Shown one piece after another: positions 22,201-33,083 of a stretch of DNA of 64,000 nucleotides; positions within the stretch are counted from its first letter, which is position 1; every line of letters begins with the position of its first letter. This stretch comes from Tribonema minus (taxonomy: Eukaryota > Sar > Xanthophyceae > Tribonematales > Tribonemataceae). Both the position numbers and the translations under genes were made by a program. A model generated the notes under the pieces. It was not told where the DNA came from, ran no database searches, and saw only the letters and a list, made by a program, of their open reading frames with translations. Where the stretch lies: positions 248,001 to 312,000 of the forward strand of contig JAFCMP010000335.1 in the NCBI GenBank assembly GCA_017506865.1, given 5' to 3'.

Positions 22201-24337
22201 ATGGGTAGTCCGCGGCGCCAATGGAGCCATCCGATTGGTACACCGGTCCCAGCACCTCCACCTTCTTAGCCTGCATCTCAATGACCTGCCCCTTAGCGGG
22301 GGACTCAATGATGGGGCCCTCCACTGCTACGCATGCGCCGACACCGCCGCATGACGCCGCTGCTGCGAATCCTTCCGTGCCGTCACGCGAGGCCACCACC
22401 TGAGCCGTGCCACAGAGAGTTCATGGCAGCGGGGACCAGCAGACACCCGGAATGATGCATTTGCACTTTCAGCATATGCAAAGTGGGGTAGGTATGAATG
22501 AAGGACTACAGTACGCGATTGCGTCCTTGCATGCTCTTTTCAAAAAAGAGATACCATTGGTGCACTGGTGTCACTGCTGCTGTGTAACTGCCGCCAGGCA
22601 GTTGCGCGAGTACACCACGAGTTCAAGTACTGTGCATGGCCCTGACAAAGCTGGAAAGTCATGCCTCCCAGCAGGGACGGTGCACCTGATGTGCGCTCAG
22701 CTTCAGCAAGGTAGCAATGCACATGGGTGGCACACAAGTGAGCATCATTTAGCCTGGCGACGCATGAGTAGTTTGTAGTGACCATCACTTGCTGCTGAGC
22801 ACCGATGCCAGAAATTTGTCGTCTGCTGGTGTTACGAGCCTGATGCGAGAGGCATTTGGATCACGTTGGCTCTAACTACTCTGCTTGAGCACGACGAAGA
22901 CGCATCATCGACCTTATCAATTGGTTAGAACATTCAACGTGCCCCCGCGCTAAAGGCGAATGAATCGCTGAAGGACGAGCAAGCTACCTGCACTCACTCC
23001 CTTGTTGATTTCGAAAGACACTACAGATGCCAGTGGCGGCAGCTTCTTATCTCGATAGACACTACAAATGCCAGTGGCGCGACGGGCGCATACGCACCTG
23101 CAAGCTGCTGTGGCACGACCCGTCGTTCACCACCAGGAACAGCAGCGTGTCCTTGGCCCCCGAGCGCGCCGTCTTCAGCCACCCCCGCACCACCACCGTC
23201 TCCCCCGCCGCCGCCGCCCCCCGCGCCAGCAGCTCCTTCACGCGCACGCGGCGCCGCCGGTACTTCGCAGGCGCCACCATCGACAGCGGCTTATCCGTGT
23301 GCACCGCCGACGCCTGGTAGAACGCCGCGTCCACCGTGCTGTTGGCCGCCGCCAGCGCTGCCGCCGACACGCCCGCGCGCGCCGCCGCGCCGCCGCCGCC
23401 GCCGCCGCCTCTGCTGCTGCTGGTGCCGGTGGCGAAGGCGGCGTGGTGCGTCACCGTCATGTACCAGCGCGCGGCGTGCGGCAGCGTCGCGAGGTCCTTG
23501 CCGCTGAGTACGCTGGCGGCGGCGCCGAGGATGGGCTGCGCGGCGCACGCCAGCGCGATGTCCGCGGCCGTGAGCCTGTTGCCCACGAGATAGGTGCGCG
23601 CCGCCAGCGCGGCGTTCACCGCGGTGAGCGCGTGCAGTATGAGCTTCTTGGCCTCGGCGATGACGTCGCCGTGGCCCTTGGCCTGCTGCAGCACCGCCAA
23701 AGGGGTTTCGAGTTCCAGCCAGCAGAGCTCCAGCCAGCTGTCCACCTGCGAGCGCGCGAACTCGGTGTCGCCGTACAGGCCGCTGGTCTCCGATGCGTCT
23801 ATCAGGGTCCTGACGATGGCGTTGGATTGTGTGATGTAGGATGGGTGCGCGGAAGTGGGCCGCGTGATGCGCAGCGCCAGCGCCTTGGCCGCCGGTGCCT
23901 GCTCCCCGATGGCCTCGGCGGAGCATGTTTTCAACGCCACCGGTATGCCCGCCGCCCTTTGTACAAACAGAAGGGCCGGAAGAAAAACAAGCAAAACGCA
24001 CAATGAGATACACTATTGGGACAGTATGCAGAGGCAGCACGGTGGCCGAAGAAGAGGTCAGGATCGCCAAAAAACTAGGATTGCGTTCAAGGTGTTGCTC
24101 AGCCGCATAGTCAAGCTGCCAGTTGGAGGTCGCACAGCGGACCAAAAGTGTTTGCAATCGTGATGGCGAGATTGCGGCCAGGACGACAATACTACCAGCA
24201 GGCAGGCGGGCACTTAGTTACCTTGCGGCCACTAAGATTTTTCGTACTCGGAAGTCCTTGCTGTCGAGCGCGCTGAGCAGCTCAAACTGCAGCCCTGCCC
24301 CTAGCAAAGGAACCGGGCCTTTTTGAGACGGAGGCAT
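16007..24337 (-). CDS. NARS1: Cytosolic asparaginyl-tRNA synthetase with GST-like N-terminal domain (7 exons)
   Basis: The enzyme charges tRNA-Asn with asparagine in the cytosol. Exons by phase-consistent splicing are 24337-24223, 23956-23098, 22399-22128, 21243-21018, 19256-19107, 17612-17320 and 16391-16007, about 766 residues in all. Residues 1-200 resemble a GST-like domain (ending [17 protein letters not shown]), as used by translation factors for complex assembly. An OB-fold anticodon-binding part follows ([16 protein letters not shown]). The class II core has [36 protein letters not shown], motif 2 [31 protein letters not shown] and motif 3 GFGLGFERL, ending in PGHCEF. One oddity: exon 1 reads AAAA near 24239-24243 where five A are needed for RKILVAA and for phase agreement. 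This is either a sequencing error or a lesion. Four introns contain diverged copies of their own exon edges. Confidence 0.88.
17199..17242 (-). repeat. Echo of a synthetase exon 3' edge (last intron)
   Basis: Diverged copy of the 3' edge of the 17612-17320 exon (complement of CCTGGCCAGATC..GCCCCAGCTGA), lying in the following intron. Confidence 0.6.
17732..18605 (-). repeat. Array of about nine echoes of a synthetase exon 5' edge
   Basis: The 5' edge of the 17612-17320 exon (encoding [15 protein letters not shown]) with its acceptor AG recurs upstream in the intron. Long copies of about 65 bases lie at 17732, 17913, 18091, 18285 and 18530. Short copies of about 40 bases lie at 17836, 18017, 18205 and 18415. 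Long and short alternate with a joint period near 181 bases that lengthens in the last two. The copies I checked retain AG at the acceptor position. Confidence 0.8.
18778..19050 (-). repeat. Three echoes of a synthetase exon 3' edge, with T2AG3-like spacers
   Basis: Copies of the 3' edge and donor of the 19256-19107 exon (complement of CTCACCATCCAGAACTCCGC) lie at about 18779, 18896 and 18996. They are separated by tracts such as TTAGGGTTAGGG. Confidence 0.75.
20500..20812 (-). repeat. Echoes of a synthetase exon 3' edge (intron 4)
   Basis: Two copies (about 20500-20535 and 20718-20812) of the 3' edge and donor of the 21243-21018 exon. The second copy preserves about 75 bases of exon sequence. 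Confidence 0.75.
21398..21830 (-). repeat. Three echoes of a synthetase exon 5' edge (intron 3)
   Basis: Copies at about 21398, 21566 and 21793 of the 5' edge of the 21243-21018 exon (encoding [11 protein letters not shown]) with acceptor AG. Each is followed by diverged intron sequence and G-rich runs. Confidence 0.8.
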
Positions 24338-24402
24338 GGTGCTGTTATCCCAGGGGCTTGTCCTGATAGAACTAGTCCTCATGCTACTTCAACCTTCAGG
24401 GA

Positions 24403-24450
24403 TTGAAGTTGCAAGAACTTCAATTTTTATCCTTTTTAAAAATTGAAGTT
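24403..24450. repeat. AT-rich inverted repeats (hairpin)
   Basis: AACTTCAATTTTTA at 24416-24429 is perfectly complementary to 24437-24450 across a 7-base loop. An 8-bp inverted repeat, TTGAAGTT/AACTTCAA, overlaps on the left (24403-24423). It lies just upstream of the synthetase start codon on the minus strand. It could be an extruding or transcript hairpin; no function is assigned. Confidence 0.6.
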
Positions 24451-25540
24451 GTTTTGATGGAATGATGATCATCGTGACGAAGTTTTGCATCATCACATGC
24501 TGCATCTCACAATATCGTGCTGCGGGTCAGCTATGCTTCAATGCAAGCGCTCTCTGAAGAAGAAAGTGTTTGGGTATAGAAGCCTAAGATGTGCTAAGCT
24601 CTGCATATTTATAATATATTTTTGAGAGCGAAGTACGTCTATGACATTTCAACAAGCTCCACACAGTCGGACGTCACAGGAAGGTCGTTAACCGCCCCCA
24701 TGCGCCTTAGTTGCCTTTGTGCTGAGCAGCAGCCTCATCTGCACGTCTGTCAACTGATTGAATATACATGGGTACACCTGAGCGAGAGTTAATAAAAAGT
24801 ACACCATCTGCCTCAAGGAGCAGAGAGTGTGGCGCATACTCTGTGTTTGTACAGACAAAATAGCAATGTGAATATCTCACACACATCCGGACAGCCAACA
24901 GCACTGTTGCCTGGTGCTGGTAAATCAGAGGTGGGGCTGAGAGCCTGCAGCACTTGGTGCATGCTGGCTGATACACCCTCACTCAAGTGCAGCGGCAACT
25001 TGCAGAAGTATAGTGTGAGTGAGAGACCATGAGTTGCAACTTCACAAGAAACTGAAGTTGTTTTGATGAATGATTGTCCCCAGTGGGCCCCCTCCCCTTC
25101 CCCTATTTGACCCTTCTGAGGGTATGTCGAGGGAATCCCAGGGGCAAGATGAATTCGAATGATTGATCAACTTTCTGGCAAGAAGTCTTGTATTATGTTA
25201 AATGGTAAATCTCTCAGTACCTTGCTGGGGGCCAGCATTGCAGGCTTCAACACAAGCGCTTTCTGAAGAAACAATTGTTTGGGTACGGGGCACACCAGCT
25301 GCCTCAAGGAGCAGTATGTGGCGCATACTCTTGTGTTTGTACCGACACAATAGCAAGGAAGGTGGATATCTCACACACACTGTGGCACCCGGACAATCAA
25401 ACACGCTGTTGCGTGGTGCTAATAGCTTAGAGGTGGGGCTAAGTGTCCAATGCGCATTAATGCACTTGGTGCTGCAGGCATGGCTGATGCACTCTGTACA
25501 GCGGAACCTTGCCAGTGTAGAGAAAGTGAGAGGCCATAAG
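24440..25540 (+). repeat. Direct duplication, one copy interrupted by an insertion
   Basis: Segments at about 24440-25030 and 25050-25535 match in order: GAAGTTGTTTTGATG, AAGCGCTCTCTGAAGAA, CTGCCTCAAGGAGCAG, TTTGTAC.GACA.AATAGCAA and GAGGTGGGGCT. The left copy is longer because about 220 bases (24578-24798) ending in the LINE-B tail lie inside it. The duplicated sequence itself has no recognisable gene. Confidence 0.65.
24578..24798 (+). mobile_element. Short LINE-B-tailed insertion (SINE-like or truncated copy)
   Basis: Absent from the paralogous empty site at 25283-25286 (GTAC in GGGTACGGGG). The insertion ends in GAGCGAGAGTTAATAAAAA followed by GTAC (24799-24802). Its left flank is GTAT (24574-24577), one base from GTAC. 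Only the last 20 or so bases match LINE-B, so it may be a SINE using the LINE-B machinery. Confidence 0.6.
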
Positions 25541-26180
25541 ATGCTGGGCGAGGGTATCCATCTGAATCAGATCAGTGTCAGATCAGTGTTCGTTCACAAC
25601 CCAAGATCACCAGTCAAACTCTGTTCGTGTTCAATGTTGACAACCTTGGCATGAGGCCTGCAGTTTGTTCAAATGGCAACGACTGAAGTATGTATGTATA
25701 CATGCAAACCACGTCAGGTGGTGGTCGCATTTCATCTCGCGACTGGTGAAGGTGCTTCATGCACAGTGTCGGACAGAGGAACGGCCTGCAATCATCTACC
25801 CTGCCCATGTGCTTACCCAGTAGCACTCACCTGCGCACCTGTTATCATATTGGAAAACTGGCATTTGGCATAATAGCAGGGCGTGTAGCAGCACAGCATT
25901 AGGCTAAACAACACTGCTTTTGACACGGGGGGGAAGCAAAGGCCACTGTCACCGCACATGTACGGAAAGGACGTACCATTGACAAGTTGACAACGTATAG
26001 CACACAACAACAATAGACAAGAGGTGCCGCAGGCCCCTGTGCACGACCTATTGGCAGTTTGCAACAAGCGGATTGGCATCCACAATGCAAGCGCCATGCA
26101 AAGCGTCATGACCTGAACTGCATGAGGCAAGCCTTTTCAGCAAGTTGAAGCACTTTCCAGCTCGTCATACGCTGTCAGGT
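25541..26180. other. Intergenic stretch, nothing recognised
   Basis: No feature can be supported here. The last exon-like segment of the minus-strand HNH-type gene ends near 26208. Confidence 0.4.
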
Positions 26181-27563
26181 CTGCACCACTCTCACCCCCC
26201 CCTCACCATTCATGCCAGCAGCCTTGTCAGCCGTTCTGATCCACCAATCGATCTTGTCCTTCCACGACGGTGAGCCATTAATGCCGCCCACTGCCGCCAG
26301 CTGCTTAAGGCAATTGCCGGCATCGGCCCGCTCATCTGTCAGTAGCGGCATTGACAATGCCACCAGCGCCGCATTTGCACCTGCCGCATTGTTGCCGTAC
26401 ACGCCAGAAGAATGCTGTGAGCGTGAAAGTAGATTGCACGTGCGCAAGGTGCCGGCTTCGCGAGGTACTCCGTGGCGCTGCTCTTGACGATATTCGGTTG
26501 GGACCTCAGCAGCCGCCCGTCGACCTGCCCAAACGCTAGACTACCGAGCGCGGTTGCTGCTCGTGCAACCTGAATGCGGAGCGCGACACGCAACCAACAA
26601 ACAGGCAGCGACGGCGGACACGCAGTCTCCGGAGGTTGTAAGAATGCATTCGGTCGGACCTCTCTAGCACGACACCCTAACAGATAACACTGTTCACAAT
26701 GGCCATAGGGAATGCTTGTCGCTGTTGGAAGCCTGGAGTGTGCATGACCAGCAGCAGATGGTGTTGCTTTTCTTGTCGCACATGCCCACGTACATATATG
26801 ATGGTGTGGTAGGTTGTCAGTCATGCATCACCGAGCAGGCCTCTCATGCCTCCGGACATGAGATGTAGTTGCTGTATTACATATCGTACACAGTTCACTC
26901 ACTAGTTAACAGTACAAAGCGCCTCATATCACATTGAGGTGGTTTCAGAAGTTATGTGATTGCGCCATGTGCTCTGTCCTGTGAAAAAAACAAGGCTGGC
27001 AACCTGGCCAATCGAAGCAAGCAGGCCAAATATCCTGGCATGTTGCTATACAACATGTAGCTAGGGCTGGCAGGACCACTTACGTCAGGTGAGCTGCCAA
27101 TCAGCTTGCTGGCAACTGCAACACGATGGTATGAGTGGTCCATCAGGCGTGCACAAATCGCGTCACTGGCCGTCTGGACCAGGCACAGGCGTCCAGTGTC
27201 GTATGCCTGTGCAAGCGGCTGCACAAGCAGCAGACCGTTCCTCCAGCTGAAGCCATCGCTAATGCCCATATTCCCCGCGGATATCCTCAGCAAAAGAAGA
27301 TCATGTCAGGCGTCACAGGATGCATGAGACGTGCCAGCATATGTGCTGTGTGCAATTTATGGCAGCCTGAGATGAGCATTAGTGTTTGACAGCCTCTGCT
27401 GAAAGTACTTGCCTTCCTCCAGCGCGTCAATCACGCTGAAACTTCATGATTTGGCCGCTCTGGAGGTTGTGCGTAAATGCATCACTTGTGAAAACGGCAA
27501 TTCTCAAAGCAGCGCCTTCTGGTGCAGACAGCCTTCCCCTAGTAACACAAGACTAGTAGACAA

Positions 27564-27567
27564 GTAC
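27564..27567. repeat. GTAC at the proposed 5' end of LINE-B copy 2
   Basis: GTAC lies about 70 bases upstream of the first open frame of the element and mirrors GTAC at 33084-33087. The 5' boundary is inferred from this alone. Confidence 0.4.
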
Positions 27568-30500
27568 GACAGTCTGCACGAGATGCGGATAGGTGTGTAG
27601 CTGTAGCATGTAGCACCATGGCGTAGCAGAGATCATGAAAAGAATATCATGGCGGGGGCGGGAGGCCCGTATTGCCAACTCTGAATCAGCGCAGAAATGC
27701 AAGGAATCCGATCTAGCGTGCGCACAAGCGCAGGATATTAGCAGCAGTGCTGCAGATGGCAATGGCGCTTGTCGACAGGACGATGGCACGAGTGGCAGCA
27801 GCAGAGCAACTGGAGACGGACGCGCAGCGCACAAACGCAAGAGGGTACAGAATGACGGTTGGTCAATTTCCGATCAAACAGGCGAAGGGGAGCACACGGG
27901 CGGGCAAAGTGCAGTCAAGCGCTCTAGAACAGGTCATAACAGTCTGGAACAGCAACGTCTGATGCTAGACGACGAAGCTGGAGGTGGAGGCAGTGCGGAC
28001 CCGGAGTACAAGTGCAACTTATGCGACCTCGTGGTGAAGAAGGGCATGTCGCTGCTCTCGTTACAGCAAAGGTTAAACGCCCACATCGCGGCGAAGCACC
28101 AGCGCGAACACCACAGTGGGACAGCAACAACGTTCCTGGAGCGCTCCGACCTCAGCACCTCGCACTTGCAAACCATCTACACCGAGTGTGCCTTGTGCAA
28201 AAACCTGTTTCATGCCAACAAGACATTCAGAGTGGACAGCAGCGATGCCAGCGCGGGCAAGCACTGCCGCAACTGCAGGCCTATCACTTCACCCGCTGCA
28301 GTGGCGGCAACATTGTCAACAACAGCATCAGCAGCACCGCTAGCACCTGATGCATCGACGGCAACAGCTACCACGTCGCTGCCACAGCAGCAACCGGCGT
28401 GCACACCCATCGGCAACCCCTACGCAAGGGACCAGCGCACGCGCAGCAGGCACCTGCTGCTCAGGCTGGTGGCAGCAGCTCCTCCGGCAGCTCAAAGAGG
28501 CCGGAACGCGGGGGCAGCAGTGCTACACGAGGGGGTCGGGGTCGCAGTGGAGGGCGCGGACGTGGCAATGGAGGACGCGTTCGCAGCGGCAGCAATGATG
28601 CAGACATCAGCAGTAGCAGAGCGACTAGCGGCAGCAGAACCGGAGGCGGCAGCAGCAGCGGTGCCGGCGGCGGCAGTGCAGCCGGTACTAAGGACAGCGG
28701 CGCTGGCAACGGCCGCAGCAGTGATGCCAGCAGCCGCAGCGGCGGTGCTAGCAACAGCGGCAGTGGCGCGCGAACTCAAAACGGCCGCGGTGGCCGTGGC
28801 AGCGGTCGCAGCAGCGACAGCGGCGGACGAGGCTGTGGTCGTGGCGGCCGCGGCGGCGGCGGAGGGGGCCCCAGAGCGGCAGGTGCGGCGACAGCAGCGG
28901 CAGCGCCACGCCCTGCAGGTGCAGCAGGTGGGGCAGGTGGGCTTTTCACGTGGACCATCTCAACCCCCGCAGTCGCAGCAGTGCTTGACAGCATCAGCCT
29001 CAATGAGCTGTGCAAGCTGCAGTTCGCGACAACTAGAAGCCTTGCTAGACCACGCAATCGTCGCTATGTGGGAGCTGCACTGGAGAACGCAGCAACACAT
29101 CTGTTGGCACACACAATGACGATGTTCGTCAATGCGGCGCGGGAGCCAGATTCCGCAGGGCGGGTGCAGCGACTGCAAAGATCCACGATTCTACACCACC
29201 TCATGCCATCACTCATCACCTCCACCGATGGCGCACCTGGCGTCACTCGCTCCGACAGAATCAGAATGTTGGCACGCGGTGAGCTTGACCGGTTGGTGCC
29301 AGCGCTCCTCGCACACGCGCGTGCGCATCGGCGCTGGCGCGCGCGCCAGCAAACGGAGGCAGCGATCAACGCCTACGTCCTACAGTGCATGGGCACACGG
29401 GGGGGGCTACAGCAGGCAGCGCGTTTCGTTCAGCCCAAAACGGTGGCGATACCTGATGATGACTGCTTTGCCGCCATGCAGTCCAAATACCCCCCCGCTG
29501 CGCCAGGGGAACAACTCCATGAGCTATCCGGCATGGTTGATCAGCTTGTGGCGAAAGCAGCCGGCATGCCAGCAGAACTCAGCCTGTTGCAGGGGGAGGG
29601 AATTGAGCCAGAGACGGTTGCCAAGCTCATCCAGCGAGCAAGCCCTTACAGTGGAGCAGGCCCATCGGGGCTGCGCTACAGCCACCTGCAGGATGCGCTA
29701 CGCACAAGCTGGGGACGGCATGAGTTTGCTGCTGTCCTCACACGGTGGCTTCAGACCGTTATGCGGGAGGCTGCGCGGCTGCCGGATGCCTTCTGGCAGT
29801 TGCATGGCGCGGGGCGCCTGACGCCACTTGCAGAACAACAGGAAGATGGTACAGCTAAGCAGCGGCCCATCGTTTGCGGCGAGGTGCTGCAGCGACTATG
29901 CACTTCGGTGTACGTGGCAGACCGCAAAGACTTTTTGGCGGAGCTCCTTGAGCCAGACGGGCAGTATGGGGTAGCCGTCTCAGCAGGAGCGGAGAAAGCG
30001 GCCATGGCCGGCAAACTCGCGTATGAGCTCGGTCACTGGCAGTTCATGCTGGACCTCAAGAATGCCTTCAACATGGTGTTCGTCCTGGCGGCAGCGGAAT
30101 GGGTAGCAGCACAGCTGCCGGACTTCCTCGACTACTTCATCGGCACATACGTTCGCACTCGGCCACGCCTGCTGTTCCAGCACGTCGACGGCTCCACGCG
30201 CATCATCATGTCTCAGCGCGGGTTTAAGCAGGGGGACCCCGCGGCACCGATGCTCTTCTGCGGCGCCATTGCTCAGTGCTTGAAACGGTTCAATGAGGCG
30301 GCGGCCGCGCAGCGCGCGCGGAGGCGGATGGGTGCCTACATGAACGATGCCAACATCCGAACAGGCGCTTGCACGCTGACTCAGGATGACATACAGGCGG
30401 TGGCGCAGCTCAAACAACACTTTGCGGAGGTGGGGCTGGAGCTAAACCTCACCAAGTCACGCGCGCTGCCTGGCAGGGGGCATGTGGTGACAGACCACGA

Positions 30501-33083
30501 GCGGCAACTGCTGCAGCAGCTGGGCGTTCAGCTAGTGGGGGATACGGATGAAAATCAGAACTGTGCAGCTGTGTTGCTGGGGGTGCCGGTGGGCCACAGC
30601 AGCTTTGTGGACGCATGGCTGCGCAGGGAAGCGGGTGCAGGCGGGGGAGGGGCTCGATTTGCAGAGCGATGCGCGCGCCTGACATCTCCGAGGGCTATGT
30701 TCAGGTTACTGCGCTACTGCGTGGTGCCTCGCATGACGTACTGCCTGCGCACCATTCCCACTACGCAGACAGCGCCAGCCGCCAAGGAGTGGGATCGGGT
30801 CACGCAGTGGGTGCTTGAGCACTCAATGGGCCTGCAGCCACCAGGCCAGACCTGGCGCCAGTTTGAGCAAAGTGGGGCCCACTTCCATCTGGCAGCGCAC
30901 GGCCCAGCCTTACAGCAAGTGCGACTCCCAACACGGCATGGCGGCCTTGGCATTACCAGCGCCTGCGACATCGCTGATGCTGCGTATGTGGCGGGCACGT
31001 TGCAAGCGCTGCAACCAGCACTCTCTGGATGGGCGGGGGTGCTGCAGCAGGCGGCTCCTCAAGCGGCTGCAGACAATGCTGCTGAGGATGCGGCAACACA
31101 AGCGGCACCGGCAGCAGCGGCAGCAGCACCCGCACCAGCAGCATCAGCAGCGGCAACTGTTACAGCGGCAGCGGCGGTTGCCAGTGGAGGCTCGACCGCT
31201 CCGGCAGCGGCAACTGCATCAGCGGCTGGCCGCGCTTATGGCGCAGCCATTCCGGCAACACACGACGCAGCTGCCGCTGGATCAGGGGCCGCCGCGGCAG
31301 CACAGGCGGCACCAGCAGCAGCAGCAGCAGCGGCGGCGCACGGCGCAACTACTCCGGCGGCAGCAGCAGCGGCGGCAGCAGCAGCTGCTCCAGCGTCAGA
31401 GGCTGCTGCAGCAGCGGCAGCACATGTTGCACCTCAAGTGGCCTCGGCGGCATCACTAACTGCAGCATCAACAGCAGCGGCTGCGGGCATAGGCAACACA
31501 GCTGCTACAGGCGCTACTAGCCTAAGGGCTGCTGCAGCACCTGCAACAGGAGCAGCGTCGGCAGGCGGCGCCGCAACCGTGCCGGCTGCGACAGCGGCAA
31601 TGGCGGTGGCAGCGGCCAATGCGGCAGGTGCTGCACCAACACCTGCGGCAGCAGCAACACCACTGGCAGCAGCAGCAACGGCAGGCGGCGCAGCTGCAGC
31701 ACCAGCGCACTCAGCAGCGGCAGCCGTCAATGCAGGCGCTGCGCGTTCCACACCAGCAATGCTACAAGGCGCAGCAGCAGCAGAGGTGGCGCGCCTGCCC
31801 CTCATGCGGACGATCGCCACAGCTGCCACATCTCTACGTGCAGCAACAGGTGACAAGCTGGAACATATACTGCCACCAGCGCTAACGCCACTGCAGCAGC
31901 AACCACCTACGCAGCAGCCGCCGCTGCGGCCGACAGCAGGTGGTGGCACTGGTGCGGATGCTGCTTGCGTACTTGACGACGCCAGTGCTCTGCAGTTGCA
32001 GTGTAGCCTGAAGCGCCCCAATCAGAGTGCGCTTGCAGATGCCGTCGCTACCGAGCTTGCAGATAAGGTGGAGGCGGACCTGCAACAGCTGCCGCAGGGC
32101 ACGCAACGCACGCAAGCACTTGCTCGATTCCGGTCGCAGCGCCACATGCACTCGATTGGCATGGCATTCCTCAACGAGCCCATGTACTCCACAACGGCTT
32201 CGTTCGATGGCCTATCCTGGCAGCTGGCCGTCAAACGCGCCATCGGAGTAGAGGAGCAGACGGCAGGCTGCAAGCTGTGCGGGAAGTCGCCGCGCGGCAC
32301 CCTGCATGCACGGCTGTGTCAAGCGCCATGCGTCAAGGCGCACGAAACCATCGTCCACAATAGCATCAAGAGGGCCACGCAGCGCATCCTGCGGCAATAC
32401 CTCAAAACGGGACTGGTGGACGAGGACTACACGCCGTTTCTGGGGTCCGTTGGGCCGCCGGGGAGTCGCAGGATGGACATCGTGCTGCCTGCCGACGCCT
32501 TCCCGGTGACCGGCTACGACGACCCGACACGCCACCTACCGCTAATGGTGGACGTTACCTGCTTCGAGGCACAGGTGGCGTCGCGGGCGGCGAAGACTGC
32601 AGCAGACCCCGAGCGATGCTGCCGCGACCAAGAGGCCGCCAAGACTACCCACTATTCTGGTCATTATGATCAGAATTGCTACAAACTTGCCACTTTGGCA
32701 ATAGGGTCATTTGGCAGCATCGGGGAGCAGGGGCGGAAGCTGCTGGAGGCTGTGGCGACGGAGTATGCCAGCAGGATGTCAGTGCCCGGAGGAGCGCGCC
32801 CTAAAGCTCTCAAGGGCATCACCCTGGCGCGCTTACGCTCGGCACTGTCGGCAGCGCTCCACATGGCGTACTCTGGCCGTGTCATGACACACATGGCAGA
32901 ATCCAGGGGGGGGGGCACATGGAGGAGGACGTAGGGGAGGACCCCGAGATGCCATTTGGCGGCGGCGGCGTTTGAGTGGTTGTCGTTGCGACACTTTCAG
33001 ACTGTCATACGACATGTAGATTCCTTACAGCTAGATGCCAATCATCTTGGCTTTTTCGCGCCCTGAGCGAGAATTAACAAAAA
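27568..33083 (+). mobile_element. LINE-B copy 2: near full-length non-LTR retrotransposon
   Basis: Carries N-terminal zinc fingers, an RGG-like region, RT, Ala-rich linker, zinc knuckle and restriction-like endonuclease. It ends in the hairpin-capable tail GGCTTTTTCGCGCC, then TGAGCGAGAATTAACAAAAA, followed by GTAC. From 29235 on it closely matches copy 1. It lies in antisense inside an HNH-type gene. The RT active site and the frame near 28400-28500 look damaged, so it is probably immobile. Confidence 0.85.
27635..32934 (+). pseudogene. LINE-B zinc-finger / RT / restriction-like endonuclease polyprotein
   Basis: The frame from 27635 encodes a basic N-terminus, a C2H2-like finger YKCNLCDLVV ... 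LNAHIAAKH (about base 28005) and a CX2C ... CX2C pair (CALCKNLF ... HCRNC). From about 28400 the coding sense passes to the next frame, which runs to 32934: an RGG/Ser-rich stretch, FTWTISTPAVAAVLDSISLN, RT motif A FMLDLKNAFNMV, motif B RGFKQGDPAAPMLF, and motif C reading AYMNDANI where copy 1 has AYMDDANV. About 270 Ala-rich residues follow (31040-31790), longer than in copy 1. The knuckle CKLCGKSPRGTLHARLC and endonuclease motifs RRMDIVLPADAF and LMVDVTCFEA close the protein. Both frames are open across 28399-29119, so the frame change could be a mutation or an overlap of two ORFs. The Asp-to-Asn change should inactivate the RT. Confidence 0.85.
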
